Positions 43,876-54,700 are shown, numbered from the stretch's first letter. The stretch is DNA of 64,000 nt from Bacteroidales bacterium (GCA_024402335.1 JAKSTZ010000016.1:1-64000); one strand, 5' to 3'. Numbers and translations are program-made. The notes: generated from the sequence alone by a model not told the origin.

Positions 43876-43910
43876 GGAGGCGAAAAATTTGTATCTTTCG
43901 TCTCCTTTTT
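43876..43910 (+). terminator. Rho-independent terminator after the VWA gene
   Basis: GGAGGCGAAA pairs with TTTCGTCTCC (one G-U pair) around a 10-nt loop, followed by TTTTT. Confidence 0.78.
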
Positions 43911-43931
43911 GACGTTTATAAAACTAGAGTT

Positions 43932-44669
43932 ATGGAAACAATGGAACAAGGTCCTTATACCTATAAATATCCACGCCCTTCGGTTACAACAGATTGTGTT
44001 GTTTTTGGTTATGATGGAGACCAAGGTTTACGTATTTTGTTGATAGAAAGAGGTATAGAACCGTTTAAAGGGAAATGGGCATTGCCGGGTGGTTTTATTA
44101 AAATGAATGAAACATTGGAAGATTGTGCTCGTCGTGAATTGCAGGAGGAAACTGGTTTGAAACTTGAATATTTAGAACAATTCCATGCTTTTTCTACTGT
44201 GGATAGAGATCCTCGTGGACGTGTTGTTACTGTTGCATTTTTAGCTTTGGTAAAAACGCAGGAGGTCGTGGGGGGCGATGATGCAGCTCGTGCACAATGG
44301 TTTTCGCTTTCAAATATGCCTCCATTAGCATTTGATCATGAGGAAATCTATAAGAAGGCTTTGGAAATATTACGTGAACGCATTTATTTTGAGCCTGTAG
44401 GCTTCGATTTGTTGCCAAATGAGTTTACTATGCCAGAATTGCAACATCTTTATGAAGAAATACTTGGAATACAATTTGACCGAAGAAATTTCTATAAGAA
44501 AATGACTTCTCTTGATGTAGTGCAAGAAGTCCATACGGATGCGAAAACAGATTCAGTATCAGAGAAAGAACCCAAAAAGAATCCAGTTGGTCGTTCGCCT
44601 TTTAAATATATCTTCAATAAAAAACGCTACGAAGAGTTGAAAAAAGACGGCGGAAAATTTGAATTTTAA
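43932..44669 (+). CDS. nrtR: NrtR-like Nudix regulator
   Basis: The 245-residue protein has an N-terminal Nudix domain with a complete Nudix box (GGFIKMNETLEDCARRELQE, then ETGL) and a C-terminal winged-helix part (LPNEFTMPELQHLYEEILG, then DRRNFYKKM). This is the NrtR layout, in which ADP-ribose binding to the Nudix fold controls DNA binding to NAD-salvage genes. An intact box means hydrolase activity is possible. It sits between two proteins that share a macro-like domain, which fits an ADP-ribose or NAD theme (inference). Confidence 0.85.
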   Translation: METMEQGPYTYKYPRPSVTTDCVVFGYDGDQGLRILLIERGIEPFKGKWALPGGFIKMNETLEDCARRELQEETGLKLEYLEQFHAFSTVDRDPRGRVVTVAFLALVKTQEVVGGDDAARAQWFSLSNMPPLAFDHEEIYKKALEILRERIYFEPVGFDLLPNEFTMPELQHLYEEILGIQFDRRNFYKKMTSLDVVQEVHTDAKTDSVSEKEPKKNPVGRSPFKYIFNKKRYEELKKDGGKFEF

Positions 44670-44678
44670 ATGCTGTGA

Positions 44679-45098
44679 ATGACAGTCATGGCTGAAAGTT
44701 TTACTATGGAAAATAATAGAATTACCCCTCGTCATATTTCTGATTTACAAGAAAACGAAATCTTTGTGTTTGGCAGTAATTTGCACGGAATGCATGGTGG
44801 AGGGGCAGCTCATGCTGCTTTGGAACATTTTGGGGCGGTTTGGGGACAAGGTGTTGGTTTACAAGGTAAATCATACGCGATTCCAACTATGCATGGTGGA
44901 CCAGAAGCAATCAAACCGTATGTGGATGAATTCATTCAATTTGCAAAAGAACATTCCGAGTTCCACTTTCTTGTAACACCAATTGGTTGTGGGATAGCAG
45001 GCTTTCAGGTTGAAGATATAGCTCCTTTGTTTACAGATGCAATTTCTGTTGAAAATATTTCTTTACCTAAAGGATTTTGGGAGGTTTTGCAACGCTAA
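44679..45098 (+). CDS. Stand-alone macro-like (A1S_2505-type) domain protein
   Basis: The 139-residue protein is a single copy of the domain found at the C-terminus of the VWA gene: FVFGSNLHGMHGGGAAHAAL, GVGLQGKSYAIPTMHGG, PIGCGIAGF, and LPKGFWEVL. The Gly-rich loop after GSN and the IGCG motif resemble the ADP-ribose loops of macro domains. It follows the NrtR-like gene by 9 bases and is probably co-transcribed. Alternative starts at 44688 and 44706 are possible. Confidence 0.7.
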   Translation: MTVMAESFTMENNRITPRHISDLQENEIFVFGSNLHGMHGGGAAHAALEHFGAVWGQGVGLQGKSYAIPTMHGGPEAIKPYVDEFIQFAKEHSEFHFLVTPIGCGIAGFQVEDIAPLFTDAISVENISLPKGFWEVLQR

Positions 45099-45130
45099 TG
45101 TTTTTGTATGTTGTTTGTAGTAACAGAAAT

Positions 45131-45823
45131 TTAGAAAAACTGCATATAGTGTAATCCGTTTGGCACGTAGTTTCTATCGTATGTCGTAGGGATTCCGTTT
45201 GCTGGAAATGTTTTTCCTGTATTGTGGTAATGGAAGGCATCTTTGTATCTTCCGCTACGTATAAGATGTCCATATTCTTCGGCAATCCATTTAACACTCC
45301 AATACACGGTATTTGTACCTCGTAGATCAGCGACATGTATGTCGAGATGCAGGCATTTGTATCCCATGATTTGGAATGGTCCCCAGGATGTGGCAAGGTT
45401 TTTTAGTGCTTCGTCGTTTGCGTCTGCAATCATTGATATGGTAATGCCTTCGTAGCTTTCTGATTGTCCGTCACGAACTGCCTTTAGCCTTTTAAAAACA
45501 TGTCTTTCGTATCGTTTTAGGTTGTTAGTCCTTCCTGAACATTCAAGACAAATAAGCGATTTTAGATATGCGGGGGAAATGTTGAATATTCTTGCGCAAG
45601 AATCTACAGCTACGCCATAATTTTGCTGTGTTGTTCTGCAGACATTTGGTATTTGGGGTTGTTGAACAGTCGGTTCTTCTTCGGAGAAATATTTCCAACC
45701 GTAATAGCTGGCTCCGCCGGTTGCAATCACTATTAATACAATGAAAAAAGGAAGCAGGTTGGCGTGTCTCTTGCTGCTTTTCTTTTTACTTGTTTTTCCT
45801 TTTCGTGTGTTTTTTTTAGCCAT
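45131..45823 (-). CDS. Membrane-anchored lysozyme-like protein
   Basis: The 230-residue protein has a Lys-rich cytoplasmic start, a single membrane anchor (LPFFIVLIVIATGGASYYGW) and a periplasmic domain. That domain has LKSLICLECSGR (candidate catalytic Glu), RYERHVFKRLKAV and ATSWGPFQIMGY. The pattern E-SG ... SWGPFQIMG is found in N-acetylmuramidase/lysozyme-like folds (DUF3380-type). It probably cleaves peptidoglycan. It lies 8 bases after the 5-FTHF cyclo-ligase gene. Confidence 0.65.
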   Translation of the reverse strand: MAKKNTRKGKTSKKKSSKRHANLLPFFIVLIVIATGGASYYGWKYFSEEEPTVQQPQIPNVCRTTQQNYGVAVDSCARIFNISPAYLKSLICLECSGRTNNLKRYERHVFKRLKAVRDGQSESYEGITISMIADANDEALKNLATSWGPFQIMGYKCLHLDIHVADLRGTNTVYWSVKWIAEEYGHLIRSGRYKDAFHYHNTGKTFPANGIPTTYDRNYVPNGLHYMQFF

Positions 45824-45831
45824 TTAAACTC

Positions 45832-46362
45832 CTATAATTCACAGCTAACAACTTCGTCCATGCGGATGTCCCAAGGAGCACAATCTATTTTTGGAACAAT
45901 TTGCCAAGGAAAACAAATTCCCATTTTGTGGCAACTTGTTTGTGGTAGAAATCTGTCGTAGAATCCTTTGCCGCGACCCATTCTTCCGCCTTCCTTATCG
46001 AATGCAAGTCCTGGTATGATGCACAGGTCTATTTTTTTGTAATCAGTGAAGACTTCTCCTGTAGGTTCACTAATACCAAATTCTCCAATAACCATAGAAT
46101 CGATGTCTGTAAATTGATATAATTCAAGTTTTTCGCCGACAACTTTCGGTAAAAGGATAGTTTTTTTCTGTGCCCACTTTTGAATGATATCGTGTGTGTT
46201 GACTTCGTCTGGTAATGACCAAAACCAAAGTATAATATTGGAATTCTGGAATTTCTCGGTGTTTTCAATTGCGTTGCAAACTCGTACCGAATATTTTTCT
46301 AGTTCTTCGGCAGATTTGCTTCGTGTTTGCGAAAGCATCGCTTTACGTATGGTCATTTTCAT
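45832..46362 (-). CDS. 5-formyltetrahydrofolate cyclo-ligase
   Basis: The enzyme converts 5-formyl-THF to 5,10-methenyl-THF with ATP. The 176 residues include WFWSLPDEVNTHDII, LPKVVGEKLELYQF, GISEPTG, CIIPGLAFDKEGGRMGRG and GKGFYDRFL; the last forms the ATP-binding signature. The length is slightly short but within family range. It is the first gene of a pair with the lysozyme-like protein. Confidence 0.92.
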   Translation of the reverse strand: MKMTIRKAMLSQTRSKSAEELEKYSVRVCNAIENTEKFQNSNIILWFWSLPDEVNTHDIIQKWAQKKTILLPKVVGEKLELYQFTDIDSMVIGEFGISEPTGEVFTDYKKIDLCIIPGLAFDKEGGRMGRGKGFYDRFLPQTSCHKMGICFPWQIVPKIDCAPWDIRMDEVVSCEL

Positions 46363-46384
46363 AAGTGGAAGTTTTATAGAAAAA

Positions 46385-46412
46385 AATAGGAACGCAAATT
46401 TGCGCTCCTATT
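46385..46412 (-). terminator. Terminator downstream of purC
   Basis: The palindrome AATAGGAACGCAAATTTGCG with its partner strand CGCTCCTATT forms a long stem with one mismatch. Read leftward it ends in a T-run after purC. Confidence 0.75.
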
Positions 46413-46420
46413 ACAGATTA

Positions 46421-47374
46421 TTATAATGTTTGTAAATACGATTCAACGTTTTTGCGTATTCGTTCTGCGATATCACTATCGGTACCGCGGTTTTTTACGA
46501 AAGTGTCGCCGGTAATATGTTCAAACAATTCAATGTATCTATCGCTGATAGATGTAACAATTTGTGTCGTCATTTCAGGAACTTGTTGTCCTTCTTTACC
46601 TTGGAAACCATTTTCCATCAACCATTCACGTACAAATTCTTTTGAAAGTTGTTTTTGTGCTTCACCTTTTGTAAAGCGTTCTTCGTATCCTTCTGCATAG
46701 AAATAACGTGAAGAATCTGGTGTGTGAATCTCGTCTATAAGATAGATTTTACCATCTTTTTTACCGAATTCATATTTTGTGTCAACCAAAATAAGACCGC
46801 GTTTTGCAGCGATTTCTGTACCTCTGTTGAACAAAGCTAATGTGTATTTTTCCAATACTTCATAATCTTCTTTCGAAACAAGACCGCGGGCAAGAATTTC
46901 TTCTTTAGAAATATCTTGATCGTGTTCGCCAATTTCTGCTTTAGTAGTAGGAGTGATGATTGGAGTAGGGAATTTTTGGTTTTCTTTCATTCCTTCAGGA
47001 AGTTTGATACCGCACAATTCACGGGCACCGGCCTTGTATGCTCTCCAAGCGCTACCGCAAAGGTATGCACGTACAATCATTTCTACAGGGAAACCTTCGC
47101 ATTTCAAACCTACAGTTACCATAGGATCAGGGTTTGCAAGTTTCCAGTTTGGACAGATATCTTTAGTTTCGTCTAGGAATTTAGAAGCAATTTGGTTCAA
47201 CATTTGACCTTTGTAAGGAATACCTTTAGGAAGAATTACGTCAAATGCAGAGATACGGTCTGTAGCAACCATTACAAGGATATCGTTGTTGATGCTGTAA
47301 ACATCACGAACTTTTCCGTTGTAAACGCTTGTTTGACCAGAAAAATGAAAGTTTGTTTTTGTTAAAGCGTCCAT
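46421..47374 (-). CDS. purC: SAICAR synthetase
   Basis: PurC condenses CAIR with aspartate in purine synthesis. The 317-residue form is the longer type, with [80 protein letters not shown] and [12 protein letters not shown]. It lies two bases after phoH, so the two are co-transcribed. Confidence 0.96.
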   Translation of the reverse strand: MDALTKTNFHFSGQTSVYNGKVRDVYSINNDILVMVATDRISAFDVILPKGIPYKGQMLNQIASKFLDETKDICPNWKLANPDPMVTVGLKCEGFPVEMIVRAYLCGSAWRAYKAGARELCGIKLPEGMKENQKFPTPIITPTTKAEIGEHDQDISKEEILARGLVSKEDYEVLEKYTLALFNRGTEIAAKRGLILVDTKYEFGKKDGKIYLIDEIHTPDSSRYFYAEGYEERFTKGEAQKQLSKEFVREWLMENGFQGKEGQQVPEMTTQIVTSISDRYIELFEHITGDTFVKNRGTDSDIAERIRKNVESYLQTL

Positions 47375-47376
47375 AT

Positions 47377-48339
47377 CTAATTTTGTTTTTTTTGTTCTTT
47401 ATCAAAAGCGGCAATTATGGTCGAAACCAATCTGTGTCGCACTATATCTTTTTCGTTGAATTGAATGGTAGCAATACCTTTTTTCTTTTCTAATAAACTG
47501 ATGGTTTTTTCCAAACCAGATTTGCTTCGGTCGGGAAGGTCAATTTGGGTAATGTCGCCAGTTACAATGAATTTTGCATGTTCTCCCATACGGGTAAGGA
47601 ACATTTTTAGTTGATTCAATGTCGCGTTTTGCGCTTCATCGAGTATCACAAATGCATTGTTTAAGGTACGTCCACGCATGTAGGCGAGTGGAGCAATTTG
47701 TATGACATTAGTGTCGATAAGTTCTTGCAGTTTCTTTGGCTGAAGCATGTCTTGTAACGCATCGTACAATGGTTGCAAGTATGGGTTTAATTTTTCGCGC
47801 AAATCTCCAGGAAGGAAACCAAGTTTTTCTTCAGCTTCAACAGCAGGACGGCAAAGTATAATTCGTTGTACAGCTTTGTCTTTTAGTGCTTTAACGGCAA
47901 GTGCGACAGCTGTGTATGTCTTTCCCGTTCCGGCTGGGCCAACAGCAAAAAGGAGGTCATTTTCAACGCAGAGTGTTACCATTTTCTTTTGGTTGGGAGT
48001 GCGGGCTTTGATAGGTTTACCGTCATTCCCGTAAAAGAAAATTTGGTTGTTCGGATTTTCGTTCCCGTATAAACTTTCATTACTTTCGTAATTCGATAGT
48101 ATATCGTGTATTTGTTGCTTAGAAATACCGTGATATCGTTGAGCGTGTGAAAGAATTTTTTTGAATTGAATCCCAAAATTGTCAATCTCTTTTTGACTTC
48201 CGATAGTAATAATTTCGTTGCCGCGTGCAATGAGCTTCAATTTAGGAAAGAAGTTTTTTATCACATCAAACTTCTCGTTCTGAACCCCGAAAATATCCAT
48301 GGGATCAACTGTATCCAAATATATTGTTTGCTCAGCCAT
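47377..48339 (-). CDS. phoH: PhoH-family ATPase
   Basis: The 320-residue protein has an N-terminal KH-like segment and a P-loop ATPase domain with [36 protein letters not shown] and [19 protein letters not shown]. PhoH proteins are RNA-associated ATPases or helicases. Length and motifs are typical. It starts the phoH-purC pair. Confidence 0.93.
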   Translation of the reverse strand: MAEQTIYLDTVDPMDIFGVQNEKFDVIKNFFPKLKLIARGNEIITIGSQKEIDNFGIQFKKILSHAQRYHGISKQQIHDILSNYESNESLYGNENPNNQIFFYGNDGKPIKARTPNQKKMVTLCVENDLLFAVGPAGTGKTYTAVALAVKALKDKAVQRIILCRPAVEAEEKLGFLPGDLREKLNPYLQPLYDALQDMLQPKKLQELIDTNVIQIAPLAYMRGRTLNNAFVILDEAQNATLNQLKMFLTRMGEHAKFIVTGDITQIDLPDRSKSGLEKTISLLEKKKGIATIQFNEKDIVRHRLVSTIIAAFDKEQKKQN

Positions 48340-48419
48340 TTATTTGCAAGAAAATTTTATATCTTTGGGAACAAATGTACTAATTTATTTTTCTTTACGG
48401 AAAAAGATATAGAAAAAGA

Positions 48420-49262
48420 ATGATTACTATTTCTTTGACGACGGATTGGGGAGCGACCGGTTGTTATGCAGGACAGTTTAAGGCTAAGCTTGTTCAGCGA
48501 CTGCCAGGTGCTCAAATTGTGGATGTTACGCATTCCATTGCCCCGTATCGTATAAACGATGCTGTGTATGCACTTCGTGGTTGTTATCAGTTTTTCCAAA
48601 AGAAAACGATTCATGTTGTCAGTGTGGCTTCTAGTGTGATAGACGATTTATCGAAAAATCGGGACTTTGTATGCGTACACTACAACGATCATTATTTTAT
48701 AGGTCCGAATAATGGATTTTGGTCTATGCTTTTTGATGAAATACCTCAGGAAGTGTATAGTTTGGAGTCGCTTCGTCGGAAAAATTCATGTGGCAGTTTC
48801 TCGGAAGTAGATATGTTTGTGTCGGCCATAACGAAACTGGCTTTAGGTGAAGGACCGGAAATCTTCGGAACAAAAGTTGAATGCTATGGTAAAGCGAAAT
48901 TGCCAGCCCCGCAAGTTTTTGAAGATCAAATTCTTGGTACATTTTTGTATTTTGATTCTTATGGCAATGGTGTGACAAATATCACCAAACAAATGTTTGA
49001 AGATGTTCGTAAGGATAGACCGTTTGTAATTACGGTAGGTCGTTTGACTAATCGAACAGATATTATCTCTGAAGATTATGAAGGTTTGGTTGAAGATAAT
49101 AAGATTATAGCTCTTTTTAATACGTCTGGAAACTTGGAACTTTCGATACCTTATTTCTCCTTGAAGAATTATGGTAGTTTTGAAGCTTTCTCAACTCGTA
49201 TTGTTGTAAAATTTTATAGCTCTGTAGAGGAAAAAGAAAATAATGACTTCTCGTTATTTTAA
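48420..49262 (+). CDS. SAM hydroxide adenosyltransferase (DUF62)
   Basis: The 280-residue enzyme hydrolyses S-adenosylmethionine to adenosine and methionine. Its N-terminal domain shows ISLTTDWGATGCYAGQFKA, IVDVTHSIAPY and FIGPNNGFWSML; the catalytic Asp lies in TTDWG. The C-terminal barrel has LGTFLYFDSYGNGVTNI and LFNTSGNLELSIP. It is divergent from phoH and precedes a gldH-like gene by six bases. Confidence 0.88.
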   Translation: MITISLTTDWGATGCYAGQFKAKLVQRLPGAQIVDVTHSIAPYRINDAVYALRGCYQFFQKKTIHVVSVASSVIDDLSKNRDFVCVHYNDHYFIGPNNGFWSMLFDEIPQEVYSLESLRRKNSCGSFSEVDMFVSAITKLALGEGPEIFGTKVECYGKAKLPAPQVFEDQILGTFLYFDSYGNGVTNITKQMFEDVRKDRPFVITVGRLTNRTDIISEDYEGLVEDNKIIALFNTSGNLELSIPYFSLKNYGSFEAFSTRIVVKFYSSVEEKENNDFSLF

Positions 49263-49268
49263 AAATTT

Positions 49269-49742
49269 ATGAAAAAAGTATTTTTTTGTCTTGTTGCGGT
49301 AGTTTCTATTTGCTTGGTTTCATGTGCAGGAAAAGATGTGGCGTATGAAAAAACATATACATTTAATAATTCTGTTGTTACCGGTAAACAACCGTTGAAT
49401 TTTGAATACGAGCACGGAAAAGATTCGTTTCAGTTGTACAATATAGTGTTATCTATAAAACACATGCCTAAGTTATCGTATGGAAATCTTCCGCTGAATT
49501 TAACGTATGTTTCTCCAATAGGAGAACAGTTGTCTGTTCCGATTGCTGTTCCGGTATATGATAAAGACTTGAAAGTAAGAGGAACTATGCAGGGTGATAC
49601 AATAGTTACTTTGGAGCAAGAATTATTTTATTCACAACGATTGCGTGAAGGGAAAAATATGTTCCAAATTACGCCGGCAACATTCAACGATAGTTTAGAC
49701 GGAATACGTTCTATTACATTGCGAATAGAAAGGGCGAATTAG
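49269..49742 (+). CDS. gldH: GldH-like gliding/T9SS lipoprotein
   Basis: The 157-residue lipoprotein (lipobox ICLVSC) has a mature region with FEYEHGKDSFQLYNIVLSIK, NLPLNLTYVSPIG, and YSQRLREGKNMFQI. This follows the GldH family pattern of a beta-sandwich with an LYNIxLxIR-like strand. GldH is needed for gliding motility in Flavobacterium and occurs in non-gliding Bacteroidota with T9SS. The presence of three T9SS substrates in the window supports the call, but the sequence match is only moderate. Confidence 0.58.
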   Translation: MKKVFFCLVAVVSICLVSCAGKDVAYEKTYTFNNSVVTGKQPLNFEYEHGKDSFQLYNIVLSIKHMPKLSYGNLPLNLTYVSPIGEQLSVPIAVPVYDKDLKVRGTMQGDTIVTLEQELFYSQRLREGKNMFQITPATFNDSLDGIRSITLRIERAN

Positions 49743-49743
49743 A

Positions 49744-50598
49744 TTATACAAAAAAACTTGCTATCGTAATTACTGCGTAAACTACGCTTGCAACTCCGTT
49801 TGTCGTGCTAAAAGCAAGATTTACTTTTGAAATGTCGTTAGGTGAAACTATCGCATGTTGGAATATGAGACAACCGATAAATAGTGCGCAACCGATCCAA
49901 TATAACCAAGAAAAATCAGCGTAGAATCCAACGGCGATTGCCAATATTGCAGTTATAATATGAATGCCGATGGATATGCGTAATGCGTTCTTTCTTCCGA
50001 AATGTTCAGGAATACTATGTAGTGATTCACTTCGGTCGAAATCTTCGTCTTGCAAAGCATACAATATGTCAAAACCGGCCATCCAACCTAAAACGATGAA
50101 AGAGAAAAATATAGGTGTCAAAGCAAATTCGCCGGATACTGCTAAATATGCGCCTATAGGTACTAATGCTTGTCCTATTCCTAAAACGACATGGCACAAC
50201 GATGTGAATCGTTTTGTGTAGGAATAAAATAAAACGACAGCTAATGCAATAGGCGATAGGTAGAAACATAGGCTGTTGATGAACCATGTTGTTGCGATAA
50301 ATAATACAGACATGATTATTACAAAGTCGAGTGCTGCACGTGGTGTGATAATTCCTGCGGGAATTTCTCTTTGTGCGGTACGTTCATTTTTGCCGTCGAA
50401 CTTGTAGTCGGCATAGCGGTTGAAGCCCATTGCGGCAGAACGGCAGAAAACCATACAAAGTACGACACAAAGCAAAAGATGCCATTCGAATTCGTAGTTG
50501 TCGAACCATACGGCTAATGCAAATCCTATCGCTGCAAATGGCAATGCAAAAATCGTATGGGAGAATTTTATGAGCGAAAGATAACTTTGTATTTTCAT
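49744..50598 (-). CDS. UbiA-family aromatic prenyltransferase
   Basis: ATG at 50598 gives 284 residues; the extension to 50718 overlaps the upstream gene and is rejected. About nine membrane helices are present. The two polyprenyl-diphosphate motifs are NRYADYKFDGKNERTAQREI, followed by PAG, and DILYALQDEDFD. The REIPAG sequence is typical of 4-hydroxybenzoate or MqnP-type prenyltransferases, so a role in menaquinone synthesis is likely. It lies four bases after the DUF4837 gene. Confidence 0.85.
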   Translation of the reverse strand: MKIQSYLSLIKFSHTIFALPFAAIGFALAVWFDNYEFEWHLLLCVVLCMVFCRSAAMGFNRYADYKFDGKNERTAQREIPAGIITPRAALDFVIIMSVLFIATTWFINSLCFYLSPIALAVVLFYSYTKRFTSLCHVVLGIGQALVPIGAYLAVSGEFALTPIFFSFIVLGWMAGFDILYALQDEDFDRSESLHSIPEHFGRKNALRISIGIHIITAILAIAVGFYADFSWLYWIGCALFIGCLIFQHAIVSPNDISKVNLAFSTTNGVASVVYAVITIASFFV

Positions 50599-50602
50599 AG
50601 AA

Positions 50603-51598
50603 TTACTTTTCTGTTGTTTGATTTGTGAAATGTGCCGAACGGCAAATTGCTTGTAGTTGTCGCATAAAGTTGCGTTTCTCCTTGTTAGGGTAGTACACAT
50701 ATCCTTCAATTGTGACAATCGTATTTTTTTCTGGGTTACAGAAAGAATAGCTTGTGAATGGTCCTGCCATAAAATCGTTTTCTACACGCCATCTACCACG
50801 AAGTTGTACGGTGTAGTCGTCGTTTACGAATTTTCCAATATCTTGGCGGATAGGTATAACATATTCAGTTGTCATGTAACTGCCGTCAGTTGGTCCTGGT
50901 ATATGGGCTTTGGTTACAGAATCACGATAATTAAGCAAAGATGTTTTGTTGAATTGTGCAGTGTCGGTATAAGGGCGCTTATATATGAGTAAACCTTGGC
51001 TATGTGCTTTCGATTCAAGTGAAATCCACATGAAATTATCCGCAATTTTATTTACACCGTATCCTTCTGGGATAGAAACATGTACGCCAAGATTTTCGTA
51101 AACAGCTTGTTCTACAATTTGATTTTTTGCTTGTCTATATAGTTGTTGATAGCGCTCAATTTCCGATTGAACAAAATATTCGATTATGTTGTCGTGACGT
51201 GCTTCGAGAATTGCAAGCAGTTCTTCGGAGTTTGGAACGCTCAGGCTTGCAAATGCTTGATGCTGAGCCCATAGGTCTTTCTTGTATTTGATTTGAGATT
51301 TTGTGTATTTTTTGTCCACTTCCAAGTATAAGATGTTACGGAAAGAACGGAATGTTTTCGTGAAATTGTTTCTGCTAATAAGTACAACAGAGAACGGTGC
51401 TTCCGATTGTGTTAGCCCGAAATCTTCTTCGCTTAATATTTCGTTGACTTTTTCTCCGACTTCGGAGTTTTTGTATTCGTCATTGATTACCACAAGCAAG
51501 TCTCCCGGCTCGCCCGTCATGGAAGTACCTCCAAATCCGCCTTTACAGGCAGTGAATAGAAGTGTGCAAATGAATATATAGGCAATATATTGTTTCAT
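50603..51598 (-). CDS. DUF4837 family lipoprotein
   Basis: The 331-residue protein has a lipoprotein signal (FICTLLFTAC) and a mature region typical of DUF4837. Its features are GEPGDLLVVINDEYKNSEVG, FRNILYLEVDKKYTKSQI, LWAQHQAFASLSVPN, the paired domain from about residue 175 (VSIPEGYGVNKIADNFMWIS), RGRWRVENDFMAGPF, and VYYPNKEKRNFMRQL. This is a Bacteroidota-specific envelope family of unknown function. It is transcribed leftward with the UbiA-like gene. Confidence 0.85.
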   Translation of the reverse strand: MKQYIAYIFICTLLFTACKGGFGGTSMTGEPGDLLVVINDEYKNSEVGEKVNEILSEEDFGLTQSEAPFSVVLISRNNFTKTFRSFRNILYLEVDKKYTKSQIKYKKDLWAQHQAFASLSVPNSEELLAILEARHDNIIEYFVQSEIERYQQLYRQAKNQIVEQAVYENLGVHVSIPEGYGVNKIADNFMWISLESKAHSQGLLIYKRPYTDTAQFNKTSLLNYRDSVTKAHIPGPTDGSYMTTEYVIPIRQDIGKFVNDDYTVQLRGRWRVENDFMAGPFTSYSFCNPEKNTIVTIEGYVYYPNKEKRNFMRQLQAICRSAHFTNQTTEK

Positions 51599-51796
51599 CG
51601 TCGATATTTTTAATGCAACAAATGTACAAAAGAAAACGAAAAATCTGTCCTTCTGTGTGTAAGATGGACGTTTTTGTTGTTCTGTAAAAATACATAAATC
51701 AAAGTGTTAAAAATACACTAATGCTTAAATAAAATTTGTTTAAGTGTGATTTTTGCACTATGTTTTTTATATTTGTTGTTCCTTAATTTAAAGAAA

Positions 51797-54700
51797 ATGA
51801 AACGGTATATTTTTACTATATTGCTATGTGTGATTGTGGGGAAATCTTTGTTTTCTCAGTCTGCTGGCAGTTGGAACTTGGTTTGGCGTGAAGATTTTGG
51901 TGTTGTGGAAGATACGGTTATCCGTGACTTTGCAGATAACAACAAGAAAGTAATAGGACATACTTGTGCGGCATCGGAGTCGGAGTGTACAACTATCAAC
52001 GATATGTACTACGGTATTGCGAATAGTACATGGTGGGCGTATAATAGGCCAAAAACAGCAACTTGCAATCAGTCGGCTTGGCACTTTATGGGAGGACGTG
52101 ACCATACGGGAAATGAAAAAGGTGCCATGCTTATCGTGAATGTAGGTAATGACAGTAAGGATAAACAAATTTATGAACAGACAATAGATTTTGATTTGTG
52201 TCAAAATAAGTTATATCGATTTGTGATTTATGCAGCGAGTATAACTAATCCGGGTTATTGTGACAAAAGTCCGACTTTGTCGAATCTTACAATGAATGTG
52301 TACAATGTGAAAGATCCGGCAAATCCTGTTTTATTGGAAACGCTTGAAACAGGTGATATTCCGTTGTGGGAAATGCCGTTAAAAGCCGATGGCTCTGATG
52401 ATAATAGTGCGACAGGGAAAGGCTATCAAAATCCTTTTGCAGTACGTGATTGGAGTGAATTCCAAATTGAATTTATGGCTGGTGATGGTGATAAATTGCA
52501 GTTGGAGGTTGTGAATCATAAACCTGGTGGTTGTGGTAACGATTTCGTTATCGACGATATTTCGTTATACCGTTTTGACGATAAGGAAGTGCTTGATCCT
52601 ACAATTACAACGAGTACGTTGTCGCAGGAAAGTATGTCGAGTGCTACAGGTTGTGCTTTTGTGGCAAAGTTTTCTGTTCCTACGGAAGTGTTGGATACCT
52701 GGAAGGAAATTTATAACCAGGTGTATTTCTTATGGCAACGTTCCAATGATGGTGGTTTTACCTGGAACAATATGCCGAGCGTTAGCGGTATAGACAAGAC
52801 GACGATAGAATGGGAGGTGCCAACTGGTGTGTCTGAAGTGTATCGTGTTATTATTACCGGCTCGACATCGGTAACCGATGCAAAAACAGAAGCTGAATAT
52901 ATAGCGATACATGGTGGTCCTCAGGATGGTTGTTCGTATTATTCAATATCCAATACGTTGGCCGGAGTTTCTCCTGTTGCAGATTGCTCGTTTAAGGAAA
53001 ATTTAAAAACAATCTGGAAGGAAGATTTTGGGGTAATGGATAAAACATTGCTTCGAACTAATCCTATAGTTAAGTTAAATGCTTATTCAACTCCAGGAAA
53101 TAGGTTTGAAGGTAATGACTACGTAATCACGAGTGATCCATATACAGCAGTAGGACCACAGACAAATCCGAAATGTTACTATGATTGTGATCAAAAACAA
53201 TTGGAGAAATATTATGATCATGCCGAAGGTGATGCTGTGTTATATACTAAATTGTTGGCCGGAGAAGAGTCTGTTGTAGTGGAAAAAACTCTTTCTGGTC
53301 CATTTTGTAATTGTAAGAACTATATTTTTTCGTTTAAGACCATTACGTTGAGTTCTTGGACGGAAATGAAATATAATGTTTTAATACAAGATGGTGCAGG
53401 TAATGTGCTTGTGAATGAAGAAATAAAAAATGGTGGATCAGGTTCGCCATCATGGAAACAGTATGTCTATTCGTTTGTTTTGCCGTTTGATTATACTGGT
53501 GATGTAACTATTCAAATTTTGTATCAGGGAAATGCAAGTGGGAATGTTCCGGTTGCATTTGATGACTTCCGTGTTTCTCTTTGTCAGGAAACGGTTCCAC
53601 AATCAAATTTGTATGTAGATAATAATCCTGCCTTGAAATATGTAAGTGGCTTTGATTGTGCCGTAACTCCGCCACACTTAGCTACAGTTGATGGTTTGGA
53701 TGATTGGGCTTCGCAATTCCCAAATTATGGATATGTATGGCAAATGTCTCACGATGGAGAAACTTGGCAGACAATAACGGAAAACGGTCAAAATCATTAC
53801 TGTGAAGATTTGGAAAATGGAGAAACTTTGTATCGTGTTGTCTTTGGAGAAACAAAAACTGTTGCGCAACAAGTAGCTGCCAATGGTAAACCGACAAATC
53901 CTTGTTCTGTTTATTTTATTACAAATTCAGTAGGGTTTTTCTGTAAGGGAGTAACTTGTGAAGAACCACAAGACATAACTATTACAAGTTCTGATGACGA
54001 TAATGTCTTGTGCCCGGGTGAATCAGCTATATTAACGCCAACAAGACAGCTTTCAGAAACTCAATTTGCACAGGAATGGTATAAAGATGATGTGTTGCTT
54101 TCAGGTTTCCCAAAAACTACAGATCAAGCAATTTATTCTGCTAATGAAGCTGGTACATATATGGTGAAGGTGTACGATGTTGATAATCCTACGCTGGAGA
54201 AATGTTGGAAAACGGCGGAAATAGTTATTGAAGAAGCCGAAAATCCAACAGTGACAATAACCGGAGGTGACGATTATTGTGATGGTGAAATGGTTTCTGC
54301 TGCAACGTTTGCATTTACAGGAGCGCAACCGTTTACATTTTCATATACAGATGGAAAAAATACAGTTACTAAAACAATAACCGAAGCTTCTTTTAATCCA
54401 CCTGTACCTACAACTGTTGGCGCATATACGTATAAACTTTCTGCTTTACAAGATGCGTATTGTTCGGCAAAAACAGCGGGGTTGAGTAGCTCAACAACTA
54501 TAAATATAAAGGAACAGCCTACCGTTTCTGTCTCTAATAATGGTCCTGTTTGTGCTGGAGAATCTATAAGTTTGGAAGCCACTTGTGCAACAACAGGAGT
54601 GGCTTATGCATGGTCTGGACCAGATAGCTTTACGTCATCAGTTGCTTCGCCAACGTTGTCTGCTACAACAACAGCAATGACGGGAGATTATACGGTAAAG

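Noticed and set aside
45067..45396. 109-codon minus-strand frame
   Set aside because: It overlaps the lysozyme-like gene in another frame and the end of the macro-like gene, with no recognisable motif.
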